Assembly (NCBI GenBank): GCA_013399305.1 | Contig: VXAI01000247.1 | Coordinates: 73,229 to 137,228 of the forward strand | DNA from: Rostratula benghalensis | Taxonomy: Eukaryota > Chordata > Aves > Charadriiformes > Rostratulidae | Direction of reading: 5' to 3' | DNA: 64,000 nt | Part shown: in pieces, positions 50,181-62,200 of the stretch | Layout: each line of letters begins with the position of its first letter | Position numbering within the stretch: position 1 is the first letter of the stretch | Notes under the pieces: model-generated | The model's input: the letters and a program-made list of their open reading frames with translations, nothing else | Database searches by the model: none | What the model was told of the DNA's origin: nothing | Translations under genes and position numbers: made by a program

Positions 50181-52950
50181 CTAGTCCCCGTCAGTGCAGG
50201 GGCTGAACAGCCTCAGCAGTTGGCAAGCAGCTTGCTTAGAGTCAGATGAGGGAACTCTGGGAGGAAGAGGCTGCCTTACTTACAGCATTTCTCTGACACC
50301 ATCAAGTAAAAAAGTAGAGAACCCAGCTTCTCCACATCACAATTGGGAAAAACTCACCTCAAGAGACATCTTAAATGGCAGCTCATCCTGTGGGACCAAT
50401 AGGAGGGGACAGGCAGAGCGGGCTCTTATTTAACAGCATGTCAGACCATCACCAAGTAAAGCACAGTAAACACAAGTTTTGCTCAAGGAAGCATAAAATT
50501 GTTTTATCAATATGATTTCTGCATAATCAGAGAATCACTGAATGGGTTAGGTTGGAAGGGACCTTAAAGCCCCCCCAGTGCCACCCCCTGCCCTGGGCAG
50601 GGACACCTCCCCCCAGCCCAGGTGGTTCCAATCCCCCTCCAACCTGGCCTTGAACCCCTCCAGGGATGGGGCAGCCACAGCTTCTCTGGGCAACCTGGGC
50701 CAGGCTCTCACCACCCCCACGGCAAAGAATTTCTTCTCCACATTTCATCTCCCTCTCCCCTCTTTCAGTGTCAAACCTTTTCCCCTTATCCTACGGCTCC
50801 CCTCATCACGAGTCACTCCCCAGCTTTCCTGGAGCCCCTTTAGGGACTGGAAGGGGCTCTACGGTCTCCTCAGAGCCTTCTCTTCTCCAGGCTAAAGCCC
50901 CCCAACTCTCTCAGCCTGTCCTCCCAGCAGAGGGGCTCCAGCCCTCCCAGCATCTCTGTAGCCTCCTCTGGACCTGCTCCAACAGGTCAGTGTCTTTCCT
51001 GTGCTGAAGACTCTGAAGTTGGACACAGTACTGGACAAACAATGTTGGTTCTACCAAAGTCAGAATATAATAGCTTATTTCAAGGGGTGACACCAAGTGC
51101 AGTTCCACCAGCATTTGTGGGACTTCTGTGATACAGTAGTGTGGGACTCCAGGAAAGCGGCTGATGAAGAGGGTGCAGTGAAGGTCAGAAGAACCCTTTA
51201 AGCTCAGTTCCTACATCCTCGCTGGAGTCAGCATAGAATTTGGGAGGCAGCCCTAGGAGCAGACACCATATTGAGTCAGAGGAAACAGCAGGCAGTGGAG
51301 CAGCTCACAGCCAAGTGTTTCACGTCAGCCACCCACAAGAAATGGGTTGCACTGTGCTGTTTTACTTGGAATGACTGGGAAATTCTCTGGCAGCAGATAC
51401 ATCTGCTTTGTGGCTGGTCTTGCCAGTGAAAAAGCCAGAGAATCTGTCCAGGATCCAAGAATAAGCCTTGAGATGGCAACTCTTGGCAACATATCTTCAA
51501 ATAGTTTGAGAGGCCTCTCCACACTGTTTATATGTGATTGTGAAGCTTTTTAGTGCTGCTTTCATGTCAATGAGGAAGTAAACTTCAGAGGCATCTTAAA
51601 GAGCTTGAGGTACATCTTTTCTATAAGTTTAAATCAACATCCAATGAACAACAATATGAAAAAGACATCAGCCCAAGAGCTGGCACGTGTTTTCCCTTCA
51701 TCTGCCATCAGGTGGGACAGACTAATGAGACCTTGGTTTTCCTTGTCAAGCTCACTACAATTTCCAGCCCCCTCCCTTTCCCATTGCACCTCGTCTATTT
51801 TATAATAATCTGCCCACACAGAGAAACACTCTATGATATTCCATCAAGTATAAACAGCCAAGACAACGTGTGCCCCAAGAGCGAAGGAAGCAGAACACAA
51901 GACTCCATCCCCTTCAGGTACCCTGAGGGATTTACCGTACCTGGTGCCTGGCAGCCTGCAGAGGAGCAGGACGTACAGAAAGTTGGCCTCCAGGAGTAAC
52001 CCAGAGACAAAGCACACCAGAAAGAAGAAAGGAGTTCAATTATGCTCTTACACTGACATTAATGGAAGCTGAATTAGGTCCAGCATTAGTAGAAAAAAGT
52101 AGCTCTCCACAGCGGTGGTAGAGCATACACCGTTGCCATAACTACCTCACTCCCAGAAGCATGCCAGTTTAATTTCTAGTTAAATATTTAGAGTAGATTG
52201 CATGTTTTCAGGAGTTGCAGGAGCTGCTGGTAGAATGCAAATGCACGGTTCTCTTTTTGCGGTCCCAACAATCATCCCCAGCTTCGTTGGTTGCTGCATG
52301 GCAGCTGTCAGCTGGGGGGGGAGCGCAGCTGCCCCAGGAGCAGAAGGACAGCCAGTGGGGTCAGAGGGTCCCCAATGGCCCCAGCAGGACACGGTTCCAC
52401 AGCTCCTCAGTGAGGCCAGATGGTGATGGAAACCAGTCCCACCAACAGCCCGGGCATCGCTGCAAAGGCAAGGAGCTGCTGAGGGGGTGAATGAGTCTGG
52501 ACGAGGGGACACACACACATGGCTGTCCCCGTGGCACCGCTCCACCGAGGGAGCCCTGTGATGAGGAAACCTCACAACTGTCCATCTGGTGTGTGTAAAC
52601 AATGCATTGCAGAACCCTTTAGTGTCAGTCCATTCTAAAGAGCTTTAAGAGAGTGAAATAAAGGATCCAACCTAAAGCCTTCACTCTCCTCATGTTTCTG
52701 CTCCAAGTTGATAACCAAATGCCACAAAATTGTCACCCAGAATAAAAGCCCACTTTGGCATCGTCATTCAGAGGATACTGCCGAGAGCATGGTGGGGTTT
52801 GATGGAGAAGGTGTATTTACCTTGGCAGATGACCACATCACTTTGAGGCAGGCAGAGTCTGGCTCTTGTGACACTGCCGGGTGCTCCCCTGGTGCTCGTG
52901 CTGACAATTCCAAAGGGGCTCCCGTAGAAGTTCTCTTACATTAAAACTAT
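50181..52950. other. Intergenic region between KIAA0753 3' end and PITPNM3 promoter
   Basis: About 2.8 kb with no gene I can support. The left part holds a CR1 3' end (about 50525-51035). A GC-richer patch at 52200-52600 has open frames on both strands without recognisable domains. Confidence 0.8.
50525..51035 (-). mobile_element. CR1 LINE 3' end, relatively well preserved
   Basis: The plus strand starts with AGAGAATCACTGAATGGG and TTAGGTTGGAAGGGACCTTA, the reverse complement of the avian CR1 3' terminus. The minus strand encodes the ORF2 C-terminus: LLEQVQRRLQRC, then EKKFFAVGVVRAWPRLPREA and VAAPSLEGFKARLEGDWNHL. It appears less diverged than the intronic CR1 copies. It is 5'-truncated and sits about 1 kb upstream of the PITPNM3 start codon. 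Confidence 0.92.
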
Positions 52951-52975
52951 GCTCAGCCCTAAGGAACAAGTGTCA

Positions 52976-52981
52976 TTTATT
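52976..52981 (-). terminator. KIAA0753: KIAA0753 candidate poly(A) signal AATAAA
   Basis: The minus strand reads AATAAA about 130 nt past the stop codon. A variant ATTAAA lies closer to the stop (53047-53052). Cleavage would be expected roughly 10-30 nt further left, giving a short 3' UTR. Confidence 0.65.
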
Positions 52982-53111
52982 AAGACATAAAATATCTTGA
53001 AAATGCTTTCACAATCATATATATACATACATGGAGACAATATGGCTTTAATCTTCTGAAGAAAAACAGGCTTATCTCTATAATGTTAGAAATAAACAGA
53101 TCTGAAAGCCT

Positions 53112-53229
53112 TTACTGTGCTGGCTGCAAAAACTCTGATGTGAACACGGCTTCTGCATAGTCCTCGCAAACATCCTGCAGCTCGGCTGCCACTGCGCACA
53201 GGGCTTCTTCTGCCAGCTGCTCTGCCAGG
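53112..53229 (-). CDS. KIAA0753: KIAA0753 exon M (last coding exon and stop)
   Basis: The acceptor is CTTCCCTCCCTCAG; the exon starts in phase 2 and ends at TAA (53112-53114). It encodes [39 protein letters not shown]. Human ends [33 protein letters not shown], so the C-terminus is nearly invariant. Confidence 0.97.
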
Positions 53230-56200
53230 CTGAGGGAGGGAAGTACAGAAAAGGTTTGGAAAGTCACATTTCACACTCCAGTCATTCATTCCATTGATAT
53301 CAATGCTCTGATTTTAAAGGCAAGTACTCTTTTTTTTTTAATTTTTTTTTATTCTTTCTACTGCTTAGCCCAAGCAAAGACCTGAGTTGTGTTCTGGTAT
53401 TTGATATATAAGGTATCAGAAATTCTCTCCTCAGTCTGCCTCACAGCAGAGAACATACTTCAGGCTGTTGAAGTGTTGAGAGATCTCAGTTGCTTCCTTC
53501 TTTCAAACTCTTTAGATACAAATCCTGCTCTGAGTATAAGACTTAACGCACTGTGGTTCTCATCCAAAGGCTATTGAAGTAGATGGGGAGCTTCTTATTG
53601 CTTTTAGCTGCTGCTGAATCAGGCCTTACCGAGAGCAATAGTTTAAGGAAAAGTGAGATGAGAAATTTCAGTTTTCAGTGATATCTGCACCACAGCCCAT
53701 GTTACAGAAGGGAAAACTATTTTAGTGTAAGAACACAATTGTTTACTGGCCTCTTGAAAACTCCTCATCAATTCTTTGTATTTTCTAAAATATCATAAAA
53801 TTAGTCTTTCCAAAACCTTCTGAGCATAGCATGGGAGTGTCTTCTCAGCACGGTGTGACGCGATTCTACATAAGAGGATTTATAGTGCCCTCTGGCGGTA
53901 AGAGCCAGGCACCGACGCTGGATATGGGGCTGTTTGCAATTTCATTTCAAGTAACAGCAGCAGTGGAATCCTGCTGTTGGAAGATTCACTGCCGTTTAAT
54001 CCCTCTGCTGGTCCCAAGGAGGTGCCAGTCCTTCAGCTACTGACCTCACACTAACTATAAAAAGGAATACAGCTCAGTGCTGAGAACCACCAAAGCATAT
54101 TTCAGTGGTTTAGTTCGGTAGATAGAAATACAGTGGTCTAGCCACAGTAATTAAATCATCTGCCTTGCTTCTCTACAGCTGGGCAAACCATCAACACAGG
54201 GTTAACTCCACGCACAAAAATCATCTCAAGTATTGCAGGACCTGCTCCTGGAAACACCAGTGCAGATGCCAAATGTTACTCAAATGAGACTTATCGCTGA
54301 CTTCAATATTCCTACATTAAAAACGTGTGCAGGAGTTTAAAAGCTCTTGGCAATTAAGCCTGATGTACAATCTGCCAATACAGACAATTAGGACAAATCA
54401 CTCCATCTACAACCAGTCAAGTTAGATTTTATAATTCTTTCTTAATACTCCAGAGTTTTCTTCTTTCATTTCTCCCCACAAGAAGTCTTCCCATTTTCAC
54501 CATGCAGGGAATCAATTGTCCCTCTCTGCCAACTGATGCTGTGTCAGTATTTCTTCAGTTCTAAAAGAACAAGACTAGCAAGGTTCAAGTTCAGCCAGTG
54601 TTCCCATGCTCTTTTTTCCACTGAGACTTTACAAGACCAATAAGTGACTTGTAAAATACATCACACATACTGAAAATGATTGCTAGGCAATTGTAGGCAA
54701 TCATTCAAGAAAAGTGCAAGGAAAGGATACTCAGTGATATAATTTAGTTGCTAGTGAGCAATCAAAACACTTATTTAAGCTCCAGTGAAAGGGTCAATAT
54801 TTCAGCTCACCTCGCTCCGCTTGCTTAGCGGACATTGAGTGAGCTAAACAATTTTTCTTTGCCAGGAAGTGAAGAGCAAGCAGTTAGTTATTGCTTCTCC
54901 ACCTCTTCTGTTTGCACTACGGGATGGTAAGGGATGTCAACTACGTCTCACTTCCCAGAAGCACGAAGACTTGTGAAAGAGGAAGCACTGAAATCTGTGC
55001 TATGGCACTGGTCTCTTTTTCAAGAATATCTACTGTTGTTCTATGAAACATCAACTTCATAATCCCTCACCACAAAGGTTAAAATAGGCAGTTATTTACA
55101 GTGCTTTATTTCTTTCACTCAGGAAAAAAAGGTTAATTTTTTTCCATCAATTTACCTGTTGATGATAGCCTTCTGAAAATAATTTGTTACCCTATATTTC
55201 ACACAGTTGTTTTTGTGGTATCACCATAGGCAGATGTGAAAAATAATCACTCCCCCAGGACATCCTGCTCCCATATTCTGTTGTATCCAACTACCTTAAA
55301 AATCCACAAACACCAAGTACCAGCAAAGAAACAGCCAATTGCTTCTGGCTTTCAATGTGGAATGTAAATGGCCTCCTCCCCACTTCTTTCCTGAATAAGG
55401 ACAAAAAAACCTGTTCATCAGCTTCAAAAACACGAAGACAGTTCATATACCTCTCAGCAATCTGCCACGGATTGAAACTGCCAACAGCCTCATGGGAAAT
55501 AAGCTTTAGGTGATGCTCGTATCTGCTGTTATAATCCAAGATGCTCTGGAGCATACACTTTGGCACGGACAGAGACACACAGCAATCTTTAGGTAGAGAA
55601 TTCTGAGTCAGGGGCTGCAGAATGTCACTTCCAGTCTGCAATTTCTCCTCTGCTTCTTTGTTTTCATCAATATCTCTGCAAATATAAAATAGTCATTAAG
55701 TCAGAACTAGATCCTCAAGTATCTTTATGACAGATATGAAAATCTCATAAATATGGAAACTGCAATTTTCTGCAATGAAAACATCACACAGAACACACAC
55801 AACTCATATGGCACCACAGTTCAGTGTAGGGCCAAATATTCTACTTACTGGCCATCAGAAAGCTTTTCAAATAAAATTTCCATTTCTGGCTCTGTGAGTC
55901 CATTGAGTTTGGTTATCTGAATTGGATGAGGAGATGTAGGTCTTTTGGCTATTGATGCCATTTTTTGTCCTAAAAGCAAGAAAATAACATTTAAAGGGAC
56001 AACAGTCAAACTTAGTATTTGATGACTGGGAAGTGTGTGTTACAAAGATTCCCACCATTCAGCTAAGTTGCACTAGCACTGCCTTCTATCCAAACGTAGC
56101 CCAAATGAAAGCAAGTAGAATGTGACAGGCCCTTCTTCTTTACAGTATTGCTTTTAGAACTGCATTTCAGAAACAGTCCCCTGAAAGGAGGACCTAGAGT

Positions 56201-59200
56201 AAAAAATGTGTCTGGATGGTGCTATTTGATTACACATAAACCAGTGGTTTTCATTTCCAAACAACAGATACAGATTACAGGAAAATCAAGTTGCGCTGCA
56301 AAGACACTTGCCTGTTTTGTCTTCCTGGGCCCAGAACTCAGCATCACTGTACACGATCTGGGTGAATCTCCTGCGAACAGCCTCCTGGTGTCTCTGGGTT
56401 TGAACACACAGCATTAATCAATCAACACACACTTAGCAGCTCAGCTGCTCTGGTTATAGCAAAGCAGGGCGTGATCCTCCTCAAACTAGGCTTGTTTTGC
56501 CTCATTAACCTAACACAGAAAGTGACCATAAATTTCACTGACAGGAAAGTTGAAGTGGGACTTGAACTAAAAACTATGGAAAGGAAAAATTCTTAAGAAA
56601 GCAATATAGGAGAAAGCTCAAGTCAAGTAAATGATAACCGTGTGAATATTTACATAAAAAGATCAATAAATAAGGGCACAGATAACCATGTAGTTGTCTG
56701 ACTTCTCCATGTTGCTCTGTAAAATATTTTGGATTGCCAGAGCTCATTTCCTTCAGATGCTCATGCTACTAGAATAGTAGGATCCCATGTCATAACAAGA
56801 TGAAAAAAAAATATCCAAAAATGTTCAAATACTTTGCAGTCTGTGCGACAATCAGCATTAATTGCCCTACTGATTCTCCTGTTCACATATGATGATCTAA
56901 GCACAATCCTGAGGTGGGAAGCACACTCAGCTCCACCAACTCTAAAGCCAGCGTTAAAACCACAAGGGCAAACATTCTCCTGTTCTTACACTGGGTTTTG
57001 CTGAAGTGCAAACCCCTTCCAGTATTTCCTTTTACACACTGACCCAGTCAGACTTTGCTTCATTTAAGACTGTAGATACAGATATTACAATTTATGGACA
57101 GTAAACAAAAAATTGGCACTAACAAGACCAACCAAGAGAGAAAAATCTTACTTCAATTTCTTCCATTCTTTGCCACATTGACTCCAGAGTGTGAGTATCA
57201 GCCGCAAGCAGAGCCAGGCTTTGCAGTCTCTCATGCTGCTCCATACTCCACAGCTCCTGAGCAGCATCCTCCAACAGATCATCCAATAGCTTGTCACTCG
57301 CAGCATCTGCATTTGCTGCAACCTGCTGTTATAAAACAAAACCCCACAGAGCCAATGCAAGAAAGAAAGAAAAAAGAAAACCAAAACTAAAAATAAATGG
57401 AGGGGAAAGAATGTTTACAAACCTAACATTTCTTACAGCAGCTCACGGAACCAATCTAATTGTCTTTTCAACTTTTCCCTTCAATGAAATTCCAAATAAA
57501 TTCCTGTTTTCCTTCTACCCACACAATAAGCCAAATCAATAAAAACAGCTTACTATGTTTTTTATACCAATAAAATCAATGAATATGGAAAAAGCTTGCT
57601 ATACAACTGTGTTCCCAAACTGAAGACAAAACTGTCACAGGTTCAGAGTTCAGCCAGGAATTCAAGAAAGTGGAAATGGAAATACACCTTCCGAATGTCC
57701 AAAACTGTGCTGACTACAGAAACACAACTTCTATTAAGTTGAAAAGAAACTGTATTGCCCCTTTATAAATGTTTTACAGCTCTTAAAGCTTCCTTCACAG
57801 AGTGGCATGGGGTTGACCCTCCTACCTGTGTCCCATGTCCTGCTGTCTCCCCTCCAGATGCACCCGGGGCAGGAGAAGCACCTTGTGACCTACACAAAAG
57901 AGAACAAATGACAACACCATTCTGAGACTTGGTACAACAACAACAATTCAAAAACCCAAACACGTCAATGGACTTTTTGGGGGACTGTCAGAAACAGGGA
58001 GAAGATCATATCAGATCTGACACCATTTTTTAGCTTTCAAAGTAAGTCATTACCTTAACTTTCGTATTTTTTTCATTTCTCCTCTGCTAATGTCAGCTAG
58101 ATCCTTCACTTCTCTTGAAGTTTCAGCTTCAAGCCTTGTCAGTCTTAAAAAATACAATAGTAACAAGGAGGGTTACAAAATGCACACTTAACAACTGAAG
58201 AATGGAATCTGAGTATTAGTTCAAAAAACTTGCAAAAAACCTTAGAGAGAAAACGAACAGTGACTTTAAGACCACATAAGCCAGGAATTTCTGTCAAGAA
58301 CCAGGGATCTTCAGTTATGTTTCTGCTACGGGCAAACAGGCCAATTCATGGCTCTCCAAGAGAGCTGCCCGGCAGCGAGCTGTGCTGGGCCAAACCCACC
58401 CACTCACTGACAGACACGGGGCAGACAGACCCCAGCCCCTGGACGTACCGCTGGGGTGGAGCAGGCGGAGACACTGGGAGTGGAGACATGTGGGGCTTTC
58501 TGATTTCCTGAAATTGTTTATTCTGTTTCAGCTGGAAAGCTATAGTTGTCTCTTGAAATCGGGCACGCTTCCCTTGAGGCCGTACCCATCTTGTTTTCAG
58601 AGATTTCAGTATTCCCTTAAAATTAACACAATCATAGTAAAACATACATGCTAGTTGAATTTTTGAAGTATTTTGCATTCTGCTTCGGAATTTGTCCTGA
58701 AGACATGCTTACTGGCTTTGGGGCACAGCTAACCTATGTGGAGGTTTTACAACTGATTTAAACGGAAGAAAAACTGTGCCTGAAGAGAACATGTGCTTAA
58801 TCCTGCAACTATTATTTTTGCAAACGGTTCCAGTATTTCTAGCGTTGCTCTTTTGAAATTTTCAGAACTAGAATCTATGTTAACTTGTAATAAAGCCAAA
58901 CAGCAGGTTCCCAAAGTACTGTTTTATTCAGCCACAAAGCTATAATGTTGCCATATTTGTAATTGCCACAATGACACTGAGACTTGTCCCCTCGGTACGA
59001 ATTACCGAAACGCTGAACCTGACTGACAGGTGGGGGAAGCAGTGCAAGGTACGCATCACGGAATCACAGCACTGTTGGAAGGGACCTCTGGAGACCATCC
59101 AGTCCCACTCCCTGCTAAAGCAGGGTTGCCCAGAGCACATCCCTCAGGGCTGCATCCAGGTGGGGCTTGAAGGTCTCCAGAGAAGGGGACTCCACAACCT

Positions 59201-62200
59201 CCCTGGGCAGCCTCTGTCAGGGCTCTGCCATCCTCATGCACCCATATGCAACCTCCTATGTTACAGTATCGGTTCTGATTCTTTGAGCTGAAGGTCATGC
59301 TCTGAGGAAGGGGAAATAAAAAAAGCATTTCAAAAAACACCTCAAAGCTACTTCTGTTATTCATTACTTCTATTTGTACAGTGAAATTTCAAGGAACAAT
59401 AACACTACTTTCAAAAAACAAAAATAGTCATAGCCATCAAAAATAATGTAGGCAGGTGACAGATTTTATCTCCCTATGTCTCCTAGCCCACAATAAAAAC
59501 ATTGCAAGGAAGTGCAAAGTTTGGCAGCGTCTTACATTACACAACAAATCCTAGAGGCAAGCAGAAGAAAGCATAAATTCTTTTATCACTTCCATACCTG
59601 TGATTTTGCAGGTAATAACACACCTTTCTTCTTAAAAGGTCTACTTTCAAGGATTTGATCTTTTCCTACAGCTCGAGCTCTCACCGCTGCATCCATGCTT
59701 CCTTGGAAAGCCACCTTTCTCTCTGGAGCAGGTGAATCATTTTCTTCTCGGAATTTATTGTGCAATATATGAGCACAACTGTTTGCCTTCTGAACTGCAG
59801 AAATATTTGTAACATGTCAGTATTTATTTGTATCAAAAATAATAAATAAGCTTTCAATTTCCACATTTGATACTTCTGTTATGCTACACATACCTAACAA
59901 ACTTTTAGGCTCTATCATACTTTAGAAAAAAAAAAAATCAAATAAATAAAGAAAAAACCCAACTTGTCTTTCCTGACAAGTATTAAATAAATCGATTAAA
60001 TAAATTCTTACACTGTTGGAGTTTGTGTGCATATACACATTTATATGTTCATAATATCTGAAAATACACATACATATGAAAATCACTCTAAAGCCTTTTG
60101 GTAGCACTTGCCATGAGGTCTAGTTAGAGACCACAAAACATTCTTTTTTTAGGCAGCAAAACACAAGGAAGCATTTAGGTGCTTGTCAATATACTGTCTC
60201 TGTGGACTACCAAAGATGAATTGATTTAACTGAATTCTCCTCACCCTTACCTAGTGGTATAAAGGAATAATTAATATTCTAGTAAAAAATGGTACAAGAA
60301 AGAAACCCCAAAGAAATAAAAAAAAAAAAAGAAAAAAACCCCAACCAATCAATATGGGTTATACAATAATGTAATAATCTATAATGGATTTCATGAGATG
60401 TCAAAACACTTTGGGTGGTAAATTTATCTCACAACACCTTGAGAAAGAATGAAGCTCGTTTCCTTTCATATACAAAATAAAAGAACAATGAAATGAACCA
60501 ATTCCCAGTGGTTGCATGGGGAAACTAGTAGTGAAAAATACCAGACTCTTCAGCTTAACTCTCAGTTAACGAGTCTCCAAGTACTGAAACGGTGATTACT
60601 GTGTAGAAGACATTAACATTAATGAATTGGCAAGAATAAAACCCAGCCATCACTCTCCAAAGTAGAGAAACTGCACACACCAAGGAAATCCTGAGCCAAG
60701 GCTTCAGTGTATTTTTTCACTGTTAACAGTTAAACAATGATAGCTTTGTTGGAGCTTTGCTACAGTCAGTGACTTTACATTTACACAGTATTAACTAGGT
60801 AGATATTTGGAAATAATCTGTGTGCATCATTAATGTCAACTTGTAAACTGTCATTTAGGTGTACACTGCAGAAAAACAATCCAAATGTAGCATGGTAAAA
60901 TAAATGGATAAAAATAGGAAGAAAGCGATTATAATGATAATATAGTATTAAAAGGGCAGATAAACCTGAAGGCTTGTCATCTCAGGGGAACACTTGAAAA
61001 AACCTGCATAACAAGGCAACGTGAATGGGCTAACTACACATGGGCTGTGACATACTTCTGACCAACAATATGTAACATGGTACAAAATTGAGCTGCAGAT
61101 GATAAATCAACTGATAAAAATGTATTTAGTAATTCAAAATACAAACCAGTCAAGAGATTCCTGGCAGAGGGAGGTTTTTTACATTCTTGTCCAAGCTGTC
61201 CCTTTAAGATGAGAGGTTTGCTTTCCCTATTCGGAGATGTAAGCTGCTTTCTGGCTGGAAATGTCTCAGTGTTCCTTGGAGATTTGCCCTGAGATGCAGA
61301 AATACATTTCTTCACTTTTTTGGGTGTTTGTTTCTTTTCTAGCAGTGAATCCAGATCCTGTATCAAATATTTAGAATGCTAATTACTTTCAGTAAATCTG
61401 ATGCAATAATGAGAAGCAAATCCAAGAGATTCTAAGTAGTTGGTAATTAATTTTTGGTGTGGTCTTGGTTTTTCTGGTAGCGATTATTCATGATGGATTC
61501 TTCATGCAAAGCTTCTTCATATTGATAACTTAAATCTTACAGGAAAAGCTTGCATTTTTGTATTTACTTCAGTAAATTATCTGCTTACATCAAGTCCAAA
61601 AAGAATTTGACGTGAAGGCTACAGACAAAAACCAAAAATGCCCACACGACTACGGTAAGACAGACAGACACACATCAATTAAACAATTCTGCCTCCTTTC
61701 CTGTTCCCAGGCAGTTAGCACTGTCACCATTCTCATAAGCAGTTCAGAACAGTAAAAATGAAAACACAGCTCTTGGAACAATATTTTAAGGAAAATAAAA
61801 TATTGCTATCGTATCAGTTGCTTTTATTCAAATTATTTAAATACTGCTTTCATAACAGTTCAGATTATATAAGTTCTTACTTAAAAAGAATAAAAGGAAA
61901 TGTGAATCACAACTTTTCTGTTACACCAACAACATGTTTAAAGACATCAGATATCACTAACATGCCATTTGAAGGCAACAGAGCGTAAGTAGCTCTTGTA
62001 GCTACAACTTCATCTTCCGCCTGGGCAATTCTGCACCCACCACCGTGTGTGAGGCTCAGACACCCATCACAAATCCTGACAAATAAAGCATACATCACAA
62101 AACAATAAACGTGTAACTTGCACCAAGGTATAAACTGCAATTCTTTCAGTCCCAGAAATGGCAAAAAATCAGAAACTGGTGCTCTGTTTCCACTGTCACT

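Larger units (their letters stand above)
53230..55450 (-). other. KIAA0753: KIAA0753 last intron
   Basis: A 2.2-kb intron, the largest complete KIAA0753 intron here. It holds a poly-T/A-rich patch (53330-53352) and two hairpins 100 bp apart (54675-54705 and 54804-54845). No exon or mobile element was recognised. Confidence 0.9.

Noticed and set aside
48700..50206. Long overlapping open frames on both strands (up to 436 codons)
   Set aside because: They lie in the CpG island, where stop codons are rare. They are Ala/Pro/Gly/Arg-rich with no recognisable domain, and the real coding content is the 22-nt PITPNM3 exon 1.
52180..52602. Overlapping 140- and 91-codon frames in the intergenic region
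   Set aside because: No start context, domain or conservation I recognise; locally GC-rich sequence explains the open frames.
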